From: an uncultured Duncaniella sp.
GTDB lineage: Bacteria > Bacteroidota > Bacteroidia > Bacteroidales > Muribaculaceae
Reading direction: 5' to 3'
DNA: 64,000 nucleotides
NCBI GenBank assembly: GCA_910576785.1
Contig: CAJTJG010000004.1
Span: 128,636-192,635 of the forward strand
Of this stretch, positions 24,105 through 32,901 are shown piece after piece. The position numbers and the translations under genes are program-made. The stretch's first letter is position 1. The number at the start of each line of letters is the position of its first letter. A model generated the notes under the pieces. That model was not told the DNA's origin. It was given only the letters and a program-made list of their open reading frames with translations, and made no database searches.

Positions 24105-25955
24105 TTATTTCTCCTCCATGATTTTGTTGACACGGTCCACAACCTCGCTGACGAGGAAGGGCTGGCCCTGGATTTTGTTGATACGTTTGATGTCGAGATC
24201 AGGATAGCGGCACTGCAGATAGTCGGCGAACATTCCGGTGTTCAGCTCGGCCACGATTACGCGCTTGTAGCGGCGCAGCACCTCGGCGGTGTTGGCCGGC
24301 AGCGGGTTGATATAGTTGAAATGGGCGAAGGCCACGGGCGTTCCGGCGGCGGTGAGCTCGGAGGCTGCGGTGCGCAGATGTCCGTAGGTTCCGCCCCAGC
24401 CCACGAGCAGGGTGTCCGCACCCTGGGCATCCATCACCTCGAGCGCAGGAATGTCAGTGGCTATGCGGGCTATCTTCTCGCGACGCGCGTTGACCATCTT
24501 CTCATGGTTCACTGGATCGATGGATATCGCTCCGGTATTGTAGTCCTTCTCCAGACCGCCTATACGGTGGGCGGCACCCTCCATGCCGGGGATAGCCCAG
24601 AAACGGGCGAGTGTCTTCTCATCGCGGGCATAGGGCTGCCATCCCTCGGCAAGACGCTCGGGGGTGAGCAGAGGGGCGTTGATGGCGGGGAGCTCATCAT
24701 CCTCCGGTATGCGCCATGCGCTCGATCCGTTACCTATGAATGCATCCGTCAGCAGTATCACAGGGGTCATATGCTCCATGGCTATGCGCGATGCCTCAAA
24801 CGCCATGGTGAAGCAGTCGGTGGGTGTGGACGCAGCCACTACCACTACCGGCGACTCTCCGTTGCGGCCATAGAGTGCCTGCATGAGGTCGGTCTGCTCG
24901 GTCTTGGTCGGAAGACCGGTGGAGGGTCCGCCACGCTGCACGTCGACCACCACGAGCGGAAGCTCGGCGATCACGGCCAGACCTATGCCCTCGCTCTTGA
25001 GCGCGAGGCCGGGACCCGATGTCGAGGTGACGGCGAGATGGCCTGCAAACGACGCTCCGATGGCCGAGCACACGCCGGCTATCTCATCTTCCATCTGCAG
25101 CGCCTTCACGCCCAGATCCTTGCGCTTGGCAAGTTCCTGGAGTATGTCGGTGGCCGGGGTGATGGGATACGAGCCCAGGAAGAGAGGACGTCCGCTCTTC
25201 TCGCTCGCGGCTATGAGGCCCCATGCCGTGGCCTTGTTGCCGTTGATGTCAGTGTAGACTCCGGGGCGGGCGTGGCCCGACTCTATGCGGTAGGTCGACA
25301 CCGTGGCATGTATGTTGTGGCCGTAGTCATATCCGGCCTCGATCACCTTGCGGTTGGCCTCGAAGATGGCGGGCTTCTTGGCAAATTTACCCTGAAGCAT
25401 GCTCACAGCGCCCTTGAGCGGACGGTCAAACAGCCAGCACACAAGGCCGAGCGCAAAGATATTGCGGCACTTGAGGATGCTCTTGTTGTCAAGACCGGAG
25501 TCGGCCAGTGCCGCCTTGGTCATTGTTGTCACAGGCACTTCCACCACCTGCGCATTGATGTCAAGCTCCTTGAACGGATCGTTCGTCTCGAAGAGAGCCT
25601 TCTTCAGATCGGCCTCCTTGAACGAGTCGATATCCACTATGGCCACACCTCCGGGCTTGAGGAAACGCACATTCTGTTTGAGTGCAGCCGGATTCATGGC
25701 CACAAGCACATCGCATAGATCGCCGGGAGTATGAACATCCACTCCCACGCTTACCTGAAAGCCCGACACACCGCTGAGTGAACCCTGCGGGGCGCGCACC
25801 TCGGCAGGATAGTCGGGAAATGTGGAAACCTTGTCGCCCAGACCGGCCGAGACATTCGTGAAGATGTTGCCCGCAAGCTGCATGCCGTCGCCCGAATCGC
25901 CCGAGAAACGCACTACAACCTTGTCGAGTGTTTTAACATTGGTATTGTCTAACAT
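24105..25955 (-). CDS. korA: 2-oxoacid:ferredoxin oxidoreductase, alpha subunit (fused gamma-alpha, KorA-like)
   Basis: 616 aa from ATG 25955 (MLDNTNVKTLDKVVVRFSGD); the 31 codons upstream of that read as non-protein and lie in the space after pyrC. Residues about 10-190 form the gamma domain (RFSGDSGDGMQLAGNIFTNV; DYPAEVRAPQGSLSGVSGFQ), and the alpha/pyrimidine-binding domain follows (YPITPATDILQELAKR; MEDEIAGVCSAIGASFAG; QRGGPSTGLPTKTEQTDL). This gamma-alpha fusion is typical of KorA. Paired with korB, and 31 bp after pyrC. Confidence 0.9.
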   Translation of the reverse strand: MLDNTNVKTLDKVVVRFSGDSGDGMQLAGNIFTNVSAGLGDKVSTFPDYPAEVRAPQGSLSGVSGFQVSVGVDVHTPGDLCDVLVAMNPAALKQNVRFLKPGGVAIVDIDSFKEADLKKALFETNDPFKELDINAQVVEVPVTTMTKAALADSGLDNKSILKCRNIFALGLVCWLFDRPLKGAVSMLQGKFAKKPAIFEANRKVIEAGYDYGHNIHATVSTYRIESGHARPGVYTDINGNKATAWGLIAASEKSGRPLFLGSYPITPATDILQELAKRKDLGVKALQMEDEIAGVCSAIGASFAGHLAVTSTSGPGLALKSEGIGLAVIAELPLVVVDVQRGGPSTGLPTKTEQTDLMQALYGRNGESPVVVVAASTPTDCFTMAFEASRIAMEHMTPVILLTDAFIGNGSSAWRIPEDDELPAINAPLLTPERLAEGWQPYARDEKTLARFWAIPGMEGAAHRIGGLEKDYNTGAISIDPVNHEKMVNARREKIARIATDIPALEVMDAQGADTLLVGWGGTYGHLRTAASELTAAGTPVAFAHFNYINPLPANTAEVLRRYKRVIVAELNTGMFADYLQCRYPDLDIKRINKIQGQPFLVSEVVDRVNKIMEEK

Positions 25956-25986
25956 AAGATAACTGTATGCTGAGATATGAATTGAA

Positions 25987-27318
25987 TTATTTTCCTGTGA
26001 ATGCGAGAGGTTCGGCTCCGGTGTCGCCGTTGACCACCGTACGGACAACGCTGTAAGTGAGCGACCGTCCCTCCATAGGGCTCCAGCCGCACTTGCTCCT
26101 GATCTCCGGGGCCTCCACCTTGTGGCCCGGGAGCGGCAGACGCTCCACCACGACGAGATCGGCCTTCATGCCGGGGCGTATGAAACCGCGGTCACGTATC
26201 CCGAAGATACGCGCCGGAGCATGGCACATCAGCTCGACTATACGCTCTATACCTATCCCCTCGGCCTCCGGATCGCTCTCCATGAGGTCGAGCATGGCCG
26301 GAAGAGAGAACTGCACCATCGGCATGCCCGAAGCGGCGGTGAGGGCATCGCCCACCTTCTGCTCCGGCAGGTGCGGGGCATGGTCGGTGGCTATGCTGTC
26401 TATTGTCCCGCCGGGAGCGAGCGCACGCACAAGTGCTATACGGTCTGAGGCATCCTTGATGGCCGGATTGCACTTTATCCGTGCCCCGAGCCTCATGAAG
26501 TCTCCGCGGTCAAAGATAAGATACTGCGGACAGGTCTCTGCCGTCACCCTCACCCCGCGTGTCTTGGCGGCAGCTATGAGCGCCAGCTCGTCGGCTGTGG
26601 ACACATGACATATGTGAAGCCGCGCCCCGCTGCGCTCCGCCAGAGCTATGGCATGGCGCGTGGCGCGCACACATGCCTCGCGCGGACGCATGTCCGGGTG
26701 CATCTCCACCGGTATCCCATCCGGATACTCCTCCGCGAGCCTCTCGCGGGCTGCGCGGTTCACACCCTCATCCTCGGCATGCACGGCTATGATGGCCGGA
26801 GCCGAGGCGAAGAGACGCGTCAGCGTGGAGTCGTCATCCACAAGCATATTCCCTGTGGACGACCCGAGAAAAAGTTTGATTCCGGCGATGCCGGTATAGT
26901 CGGCCCCGAGCAATTCGGGGAGATTATCGTTTGTAGCGCCAATGAAAAATCCGTAATTGGCCTCCGACACCTCAACCGCCCGCGCCTTCTTCTCCTCCAC
27001 AAAAGCCGCGCTTACGGTGGCAGGGCGGGTATTGGGCATGTCAATATACGAGGTGACGCCTCCGGCCACGGCAGCGGCCGATTCGGTAGCCATGTCGGCC
27101 TTCTCCGTCAGACCCGGATCGCGGAAATGCACATGGGTGTCTATGACACCGGGCAGCAGATATGCTCCCCGGCAGTCCACCGTCTCGGCAGCCTCCACCC
27201 CTTCGGGCACAGCGCCCGCGCCGGTGCGCGCTATGACGGACCCTTCCGTAAGGACCCATCCGTCAGTGACAGTCCCTTCGTTGACTATCCGCGCGTTATA
27301 AAATAGTATTGACTTCAT
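25987..27318 (-). CDS. pyrC: Dihydroorotase PyrC (class I)
   Basis: 443 aa from ATG 27318, which overlaps the glycosyltransferase stop (ATGA at 27315-27318). Cyclises carbamoyl-aspartate in de novo pyrimidine synthesis. The metal-binding HxH is His62/His64 in DTHVHFRDPGLTEK, further ligands occur in HICHVSTADEL, and the ATDHAPHLPEQK loop carries the catalytic Asp. The class-I length and the N-terminal beta-sandwich (IVNEGTVTDGWVLTEG) are clear. The upstream neighbour is unrelated, as in many Bacteroidetes. Confidence 0.93.
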   Translation of the reverse strand: MKSILFYNARIVNEGTVTDGWVLTEGSVIARTGAGAVPEGVEAAETVDCRGAYLLPGVIDTHVHFRDPGLTEKADMATESAAAVAGGVTSYIDMPNTRPATVSAAFVEEKKARAVEVSEANYGFFIGATNDNLPELLGADYTGIAGIKLFLGSSTGNMLVDDDSTLTRLFASAPAIIAVHAEDEGVNRAARERLAEEYPDGIPVEMHPDMRPREACVRATRHAIALAERSGARLHICHVSTADELALIAAAKTRGVRVTAETCPQYLIFDRGDFMRLGARIKCNPAIKDASDRIALVRALAPGGTIDSIATDHAPHLPEQKVGDALTAASGMPMVQFSLPAMLDLMESDPEAEGIGIERIVELMCHAPARIFGIRDRGFIRPGMKADLVVVERLPLPGHKVEAPEIRSKCGWSPMEGRSLTYSVVRTVVNGDTGAEPLAFTGK

Positions 27319-28091
27319 GGCTCTGATATTGTTGCGCTGCAATCAGGATATTTCGTGAACATGCTACCGAGCTTTAGACGCATCACTCCGAAGAATCCCT
27401 CGCTGAATATCCCCGAACTCATCTTCGACACTCCGAGCACGCGGTTGACAAAGATGATGGGCACCTCCTCTATGCGGAACTTATGCTTGTAGGCAAGAAA
27501 CTTCATCTCTATCTGGAAAGCATAACCCTTGAAGCGTATACGGTCAAGCGGCAGGGTGGCGAGCACACGGCGCCGGTAGCACACGAATCCGGCCGTGGCA
27601 TCATTGACAGGCATACCCGTCACGATGCGGACGTAGCGCGAGGCGTAAAACGACATCAGCACACGCCCCATGGGCCAGTTCACCACATTCACCCCCGTCA
27701 CATAGCGCGAGCCTATGGCCACATCCGCACCCTTCTCACACGCCTCCACAAGGCGCGGCAGATCAGCCGGATTGTGCGAGAAATCCGCGTCCATCTCGCA
27801 TATATACTCATAGCCCATCTCAAGGGCCTGCTTGAAACCGGCTATATAGGCCGTGCCAAGCCCGAGCTTACCCTTGCGCTCCAGCAGGTGGAGCCGTCCC
27901 GGATGCTCCTCCATCATTTCCTTGACTATGGAGGCTGTGCCGTCAGGCGAATTGTCATCTATGATCAGGACGTCCATGCGCCGGGGCTGCGCGTAGACAG
28001 CCTCGATGATAGCCCGGATATTCTCCTTCTCGTTATAGGTAGGGATTATGACCAGGCAGTCCGACTTGCTTTGTGCCGATGATGTGTCCAT
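27315..28091 (-). CDS. Family-2 glycosyltransferase, polyprenol-phosphate mannose synthase-like
   Basis: 258 aa. GT2 fold: VIIPTYNEKENIRAIIEAVY (about 14-33), LIIDDNSPDGTASIV with DDN, YICEMDADFSHNP with the DAD metal site, and VAIGSRYVTGVNVVNWP. This set is characteristic of Dpm1-like enzymes that move mannose (or a similar sugar) from a nucleotide to polyprenyl phosphate on the cytoplasmic membrane face. No C-terminal membrane segments are present, as in the soluble/peripheral subtype. First gene of a GT-pyrC-korA-korB transcription unit. Confidence 0.88.
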   Translation of the reverse strand: MDTSSAQSKSDCLVIIPTYNEKENIRAIIEAVYAQPRRMDVLIIDDNSPDGTASIVKEMMEEHPGRLHLLERKGKLGLGTAYIAGFKQALEMGYEYICEMDADFSHNPADLPRLVEACEKGADVAIGSRYVTGVNVVNWPMGRVLMSFYASRYVRIVTGMPVNDATAGFVCYRRRVLATLPLDRIRFKGYAFQIEMKFLAYKHKFRIEEVPIIFVNRVLGVSKMSSGIFSEGFFGVMRLKLGSMFTKYPDCSATISEP

Positions 28092-28116
28092 CTGTGAAGA
28101 GGTTCGTGTTATCCCG

Positions 28117-28148
28117 CAAATTTAAGAAATATATCTCTCTCCTCCAAA
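28117..28148 (-). promoter_or_regulatory. Promoter of the GT-pyrC-korAB operon
   Basis: On the minus strand TTTG (28148-28145), a 20-base spacer, then TAAATTTG (28124-28117): a full match, 26 bases upstream of the glycosyltransferase start. Confidence 0.72.
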
Positions 28149-28162
28149 TCATATACACCCTC

Positions 28163-29080
28163 TTATTTTATCCTTATGTTATTACGCGGATGATACATCA
28201 GAATATCCCTGCGCAGGGTCGACCGGTCGAGGTGTATATAGATCTGGGTCGTGGCTATCGACTCGTGGCCGAGCATCTGCTGTATGGCTCGCAGATTGGC
28301 CCCACCCTCCAGCAGATGAGTGGCAAAGGAATGGCGCAGAGTGTGGGGCGAGATGTTCTTCCTGATCCCCGCCGCCTCGGCAAGACCCTTCACTATCTGG
28401 AACGCCCGTTGGCGTGTCAGCCGGTGGCCGCGGCGGTTCAGAAACAATATGTTCTCCTCGCCCGGCTTTATGGCGAGCCTGGAGCGGTCATCGAGCCAGG
28501 CGCTGATCTCACCTATCGAAGTATCGCTCATAGGCACCATGCGCTCCTTGTCTCCCTTGCCGCGCACTATCAGATAGCCCTCGGCGGCAAACACCTTCGA
28601 CATCTCCAGATTCACAAGCTCGCTCACACGCAGCCCGCACCCGTAGAGTGTCTCCATGATGGCGCGGTCGCGCTGTGCCTCGGCCTTCCGGGGATCTATC
28701 GCTCCGATCATAGCGTTGATCTCATCCACAGTCAGCACCTCCGGCAGATGAAAACCCGTCTGCGGCGACTCGAGCAGCTCGGACGGATCACCCTCCGTAT
28801 ACCCCTCGGCCGTAAGATAACGGAAAAAACTCCTCACTCCCGATATTATACGTGCGCGTGACCGCTCGGCTATCCCCACATCATTCAGGTCGCCCACAAA
28901 GAGGCGGAGCGTGTCGAGCGTGACATCGCGCAGCCCCGTGCCCTCACCGGCAAGCCATTCCAGCAGACGACTGAGATCGCGGCGGTAAGCCTCGCGTGTG
29001 TTGTCAGACATACCGCGGTCCATCATCAGATAGACATCATAGTCCGCCACAATCTTCCCTATGTCATGGATTGAGCGCAT
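28163..29080 (-). CDS. xerD: Tyrosine recombinase XerD
   Basis: 305 aa. The core-binding domain (about 10-95: YDVYLMMDRGMSDNTREAYRRDL) precedes the catalytic domain. Catalytic residues in order: Arg in YGCGLRVSELVNL, Lys in IVRGKGDKERMVPM, His and Arg in HTLRHSFATHLLEGG, His in MLGHESIATTQIY, and the nucleophile Tyr in that same QIYIHLD segment. XerD resolves chromosome dimers at dif with XerC. Its start meets the stop of the gene upstream with one base of overlap. Assignment to XerD rather than a phage integrase rests on length and the lack of an arm-binding domain. Confidence 0.9.
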   Translation of the reverse strand: MRSIHDIGKIVADYDVYLMMDRGMSDNTREAYRRDLSRLLEWLAGEGTGLRDVTLDTLRLFVGDLNDVGIAERSRARIISGVRSFFRYLTAEGYTEGDPSELLESPQTGFHLPEVLTVDEINAMIGAIDPRKAEAQRDRAIMETLYGCGLRVSELVNLEMSKVFAAEGYLIVRGKGDKERMVPMSDTSIGEISAWLDDRSRLAIKPGEENILFLNRRGHRLTRQRAFQIVKGLAEAAGIRKNISPHTLRHSFATHLLEGGANLRAIQQMLGHESIATTQIYIHLDRSTLRRDILMYHPRNNIRIK

Positions 29081-29571
29081 CAGAAACTTGTGTCGAAATC
29101 CTGGCGTGGCACTCCGCGGCGGTTCACCACAAGGAGCACACGTCCGTTGGTGAAACTCATCCCCTCCGGCATGCCGCGCAGATACTCCATGCGCTCCTGC
29201 GGGTCTGTGCGCCTCACGAACAATGCCCTCCCCTCCGCCGGATACACCGGCGATACGGATAGCCCGTCAGCCACTGTCAGGTCTGCGTCAATGCCATCAC
29301 CGGTAAGCTCCGCACGGCTGTCAGCCAGACGCACAGCCTCAGCCTCACCGGCAGTGAGCGGACCGCCCACACTCCCGGGTTCAAGCGCGCATACTATCCT
29401 GAACACAAGCTTGAGCCAGCGGACATCCTCGCTGCGGCGCTTCTCCAGCACCTCATAACCATAGTAACGCCCGCAGTCCCTGAGCACGGAGGTCACCATG
29501 CGGTAGGCAAACGGCGAGTGTATGCCGTGACCCCGTGCCCGCCAGCGGCGCCGAAGCCATATCCTGATCAT
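29080..29571 (-). CDS. Degenerate SAM-methyltransferase-like protein
   Basis: 163 aa. The N-terminus (RRRWRARGHGIHSPFAYRMVTSVL, here shortened: GHGIHSPFAYRMV) is the hallmark of a Bacteroidetes class-I methyltransferase family, whose members are usually about 230-260 aa. The part that should hold the glycine-rich SAM motif (E-L-G-T-S-x-G) is replaced by a short, altered stretch around residues 60-80, and the second half is compressed. It is therefore probably not a working methyltransferase. It overlaps the YfhO gene by 4 bp and xerD by 1 bp, so it is still translated in the operon. Confidence 0.65.
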   Translation of the reverse strand: MIRIWLRRRWRARGHGIHSPFAYRMVTSVLRDCGRYYGYEVLEKRRSEDVRWLKLVFRIVCALEPGSVGGPLTAGEAEAVRLADSRAELTGDGIDADLTVADGLSVSPVYPAEGRALFVRRTDPQERMEYLRGMPEGMSFTNGRVLLVVNRRGVPRQDFDTSF

Positions 29572-32108
29572 TTTTCCTTTCTCCTCACACTCCTCACGGC
29601 CATCACCGCACTTCCGGCAAGAGCGGCATAGATGAGTATCACAGCCGCAGTGGCAGCATGGTCGGTGACACGTATTGACTGCGGGTCAAACCGCATCTCC
29701 ACCGTGTGCTCTCCGGCAGGGATATCAATGGCACGCAGCACATAGTTCACCCGCCCGATCTCCGCAGGCTTGCCATCTATGGTAGCCTCCCAGCCCCACG
29801 GGAAGAACACCTCGGAGAACACCGCCACACCTCCGCGGGCCGTACGGGCCTTGTAGGACAGACGGTTCGGGGCATACGAGGTCTCATAGATCGTGTCTCC
29901 GGGCTGCTTGGGCGATCCCGTGCCGAGCACCGCCGAGAAGCGGCTGTCGGCAACGGCCTGACGGGCCGGATCAATGCGGCCGAGGGCATCCATCTCCGCA
30001 TCCGGACCATTCACATAGTCCACACGGTCAACAAACCAGGCATTGCCCATGGCCTCCGGATTGAGCAGAGGCTGACCGTCCAGACCTATGATATAACGGG
30101 CGTTGAGCATATTGAGCACATTCCAGTCGGCATCAGTCTCCGATCCCTGGGTGAAGTGCGCCAGATGACGGTCTATCAGATCCTGATAGCGTGTAAGCTT
30201 TGCAGCATGATATCCACCTATCATCTTGTGGTAATATGACGGATCGGCCGAGTAGAAACGCGGTATGTCCATCACACGATAATTCATCGAAGTGTCGGCG
30301 AGTATCCTCTCGTCGGCGGGTGTCTTGGCGATGGGCGCACCCACGGTGAGCTGACGCGCCACGAAACTGTCATGGTTCACATAGCGCTTGTTGATCATAT
30401 ACAGATCGCCCGCCACAAGCAGAAGCAGTCCACCCACAATCACCTGCACAGGCATCTTACCCTTCATGTAGAAGAATATGAACACCATCCCCACCACGGC
30501 TATGAGCATGCTCCTGAGGGCATCGGCCTTCACAAGACCGTAGCGCAGACTCTCCACTGCATTGTATATGTCGGCATTGGCCAGCGAGAACGAGCGGGCC
30601 GTGGCGCTGTCATAACCCTGCTGCACCAGCGATGAGGTGATATATCCGTCTATCATACGGTCATTCTCCGAAATGGCGTCGCCAAACATCTCAGGCACGG
30701 CATAGGCCAGAAGACACAGTCCTATCGTCACGCCGAAACACCAGCACACAGGTTTCTTGTACTTGGCCCAGCTGCGCTCACCATCACTCACCATCTGCTG
30801 CAGGGCCATGGCGCCGAGCAGCGGCATGGTGAACTCCGCTATAACAAGGATACTCTCCACGGTCCTGAACTTGGAATACATCGGGGCTATGCTGAGCATG
30901 ATGTCGGTGAACACCATGGCGTGGCGTCCCCAGGCCAGAAGTATCGAGAACACCGTCAGTATCAGCAGCGCCCACTTCCATGGGCCTTTCACTATTACAC
31001 ACCCCAGCAGGAAGAGCGCCACGATAAGCGCACCGACATATACGGGGCCGTTCGTACCCTCCGGATCGCCGAAGTACTGGCTCAGATAGCCCAGATACTG
31101 TTGTTCAAGCTCCCCCTTGGCCTTGGCCTCCGTAAGGTCGCCGAGACTCACGGGCATCATGCGTCCCTGCACAGGCTTGGCCGACGCTCCACCCTTGATG
31201 TTGGGTATCAGCAGCGAGAATGTCTCCGAAGGCTGATAGCTGTACTGCGTGATGTAATCCTTGTCAAGACCTCCGGTCGAGTTGGCCGGATCAGCCTTGG
31301 TCTGCGCAGTCAGCTCGCTGTGGCTGCCGCGCATGGTCTCCTTGGAGTACTCATACGTATTGTAAAGGCTCGGCAGATTGGCTGTCACAGCAAGCACCGC
31401 CGCCACCGCAAGCACACCGGTGGCCGTATACCATTGCTTCATCCTCTTTCCACGCCAGGCCGTCACACCGGTGGCTATGACTATGCCGAGTATCACATAG
31501 ATGAAATAGTAGGACATCTGTATATGGTTGCTCGACAGCTGCATCATGGCAAACAGTGCAGCCACGGCACCACCCGCAAGATAGCGCCCGCGGTAGGCCA
31601 GCACTATTCCCGCTATCGTCGGCGGGATATAGGCTAGTGTGGCGAACTTCCACAGATGCCCGGCACCGATTATGATAACGAAATATGTCGACAATCCGTA
31701 GGCCACAGCTCCGAGCAGAGCCACACCCCACCTCATGCGCATGGCCATCAGCAGTATGAAGAATCCCGCCATCATCATGGCCAGATGGTTGGCAGGATAA
31801 GGCAGCCCCAATCCGGCCACAGTGTTGACCCACCGGAAGAGTGACGACGAGGGGTAGACCGGAGAGATCTGGAACGTGGGCATGCCGGAGAAGAGCGAGT
31901 TGGTCCAGCGTGTGGTCTCCCCCGTGGCCTCGGCATAAGCCTTGGCCTCCTGACCTATGGCTATGCCCTGCTGCATGTCATGCTGACGCAGCAGGTTGCC
32001 CTGCGCCGCATCGGGATAGAAAAATGCGAATGCTATGGCGGCTATCACCGCGAGGCCCGCGAGAAAACGAACCGTCTGACGGACTATAGGATCTTTCATC
32101 ATATTCAT
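29568..32108 (-). CDS. YfhO-family polytopic membrane protein
   Basis: 846 aa. Many membrane helices fill the first 550 residues, followed by a long soluble C-terminal domain and a last helix (AATAAVILIYAALAGSAVMAV). Loops such as RWTNSLFSGMPTFQISPVYP and the C-terminal FFPWGWEATIDGKPAEIGRVNYVLRA fit the YfhO family. In Bacillus, YfhO glycosylates lipoteichoic acid with a lipid-linked sugar; Bacteroidetes lack LTA, so its substrate here is unknown. A polyprenyl-sugar donor would fit the GT2 gene nearby, but that is speculation. Confidence 0.85.
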   Translation of the reverse strand: MNMMKDPIVRQTVRFLAGLAVIAAIAFAFFYPDAAQGNLLRQHDMQQGIAIGQEAKAYAEATGETTRWTNSLFSGMPTFQISPVYPSSSLFRWVNTVAGLGLPYPANHLAMMMAGFFILLMAMRMRWGVALLGAVAYGLSTYFVIIIGAGHLWKFATLAYIPPTIAGIVLAYRGRYLAGGAVAALFAMMQLSSNHIQMSYYFIYVILGIVIATGVTAWRGKRMKQWYTATGVLAVAAVLAVTANLPSLYNTYEYSKETMRGSHSELTAQTKADPANSTGGLDKDYITQYSYQPSETFSLLIPNIKGGASAKPVQGRMMPVSLGDLTEAKAKGELEQQYLGYLSQYFGDPEGTNGPVYVGALIVALFLLGCVIVKGPWKWALLILTVFSILLAWGRHAMVFTDIMLSIAPMYSKFRTVESILVIAEFTMPLLGAMALQQMVSDGERSWAKYKKPVCWCFGVTIGLCLLAYAVPEMFGDAISENDRMIDGYITSSLVQQGYDSATARSFSLANADIYNAVESLRYGLVKADALRSMLIAVVGMVFIFFYMKGKMPVQVIVGGLLLLVAGDLYMINKRYVNHDSFVARQLTVGAPIAKTPADERILADTSMNYRVMDIPRFYSADPSYYHKMIGGYHAAKLTRYQDLIDRHLAHFTQGSETDADWNVLNMLNARYIIGLDGQPLLNPEAMGNAWFVDRVDYVNGPDAEMDALGRIDPARQAVADSRFSAVLGTGSPKQPGDTIYETSYAPNRLSYKARTARGGVAVFSEVFFPWGWEATIDGKPAEIGRVNYVLRAIDIPAGEHTVEMRFDPQSIRVTDHAATAAVILIYAALAGSAVMAVRSVRRKEK

Positions 32109-32116
32109 ACTCTTTA

Positions 32117-32704
32117 TTATTCAGCCGGACGGAGTTCAAGAGGCAACTCATCGGTCTTGGCACGCTCGGCCGAGGCAGGAACCGAGTCAGCGGCCGCAGC
32201 GGCAACAGTGTCGGCCGGCTCGGGATCATCGTTCACGAGCGACCCGTCATGTATGGCGTCATACTGGGTCAGCCTCTCGCGGAACGACGAGGCTATCGAA
32301 TCGAAATTCACCGCCGGATTCACACGCCGCGCCTTCTCGAAGGCCGAACGCATGTCCGAAGGATTCACACTGAGAGCTATGTCATACACATCCACATACT
32401 TACGCAGCGTCTCCAGATCGCGACGGGTCTCCTTCTTGGCCACCGCGTCATTGTGGATATTCAGAAAAGCCATCAGCACCTGCACCGTCTGCTCGGGAGT
32501 AAGATCATCCACGAAAAGCGACATGCTGTCGGCCATGGCCGATGCCACCGGAAGATTTCCGCGGTTGAGAGCCTCGGCCAGCTGCGTGTTCTGCTCCTCG
32601 GTCACACTCTCCACAGTCTCCTCCACCTGCTTCTTGCCTCCGCAGGAGGGGAGGAGGACCACCGCCATCACAAGCGGCAGTATGAATATGAATATTTTTC
32701 TCAT
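32117..32704 (-). CDS. Lipoprotein of unknown function
   Basis: 195 aa from ATG 32704. A signal with a lipobox (MRKIFIFILPLVMAVVLLPSC) predicts lipidation at Cys21. The body is hydrophilic with helical segments (QLAEALNRGNLPVASAMADS; SDMRSAFEKARRVNPAV), and the C-terminus is rich in Asp/Ala/Ser. I recognise no domain. It is 8 bp upstream of the YfhO gene and opens that operon; a TATTTTTG box at 32722-32729 (minus) is a possible -7 element. Confidence 0.7.
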   Translation of the reverse strand: MRKIFIFILPLVMAVVLLPSCGGKKQVEETVESVTEEQNTQLAEALNRGNLPVASAMADSMSLFVDDLTPEQTVQVLMAFLNIHNDAVAKKETRRDLETLRKYVDVYDIALSVNPSDMRSAFEKARRVNPAVNFDSIASSFRERLTQYDAIHDGSLVNDDPEPADTVAAAAADSVPASAERAKTDELPLELRPAE

Positions 32705-32780
32705 AAATGCATATTTTCCGGCAAAAATACACAAAATCATCCGAATAACCATCCCGCACCCATCATTTTGTACCACATAA

Positions 32781-32853
32781 ACAGAACCGGAAGGACAAAT
32801 CAATTGATTATATAATGATTTATAACCAATATTTTGTCCTTCCGGTGTTCTGT
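32781..32853. terminator. Inverted repeat IR4 downstream of the phosphohexomutase gene
   Basis: Arms 32781-32800 and 32832-32853 share ACAGAA, CCGGAAGGACAAAT and the complement, with a two-base bulge and one extra T on the right. The word pattern (ACAGAA, AAGGACAAA) is the same as in IR1 and IR2. It is 48 bases downstream of the stop of the minus-strand phosphohexomutase gene and 77 bases upstream of the lipoprotein start. Confidence 0.7.
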
Positions 32854-32901
32854 CAGACCGTCTGTGTCATTATCTCAACCATGACACATCGGCGGCATAC
32901 A

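Noticed and set aside
24321..25718. A 465-codon + strand frame opposite korA
   Set aside because: Antisense shadow of the KorA alpha subunit, Gly/His/Arg-rich, no motif.
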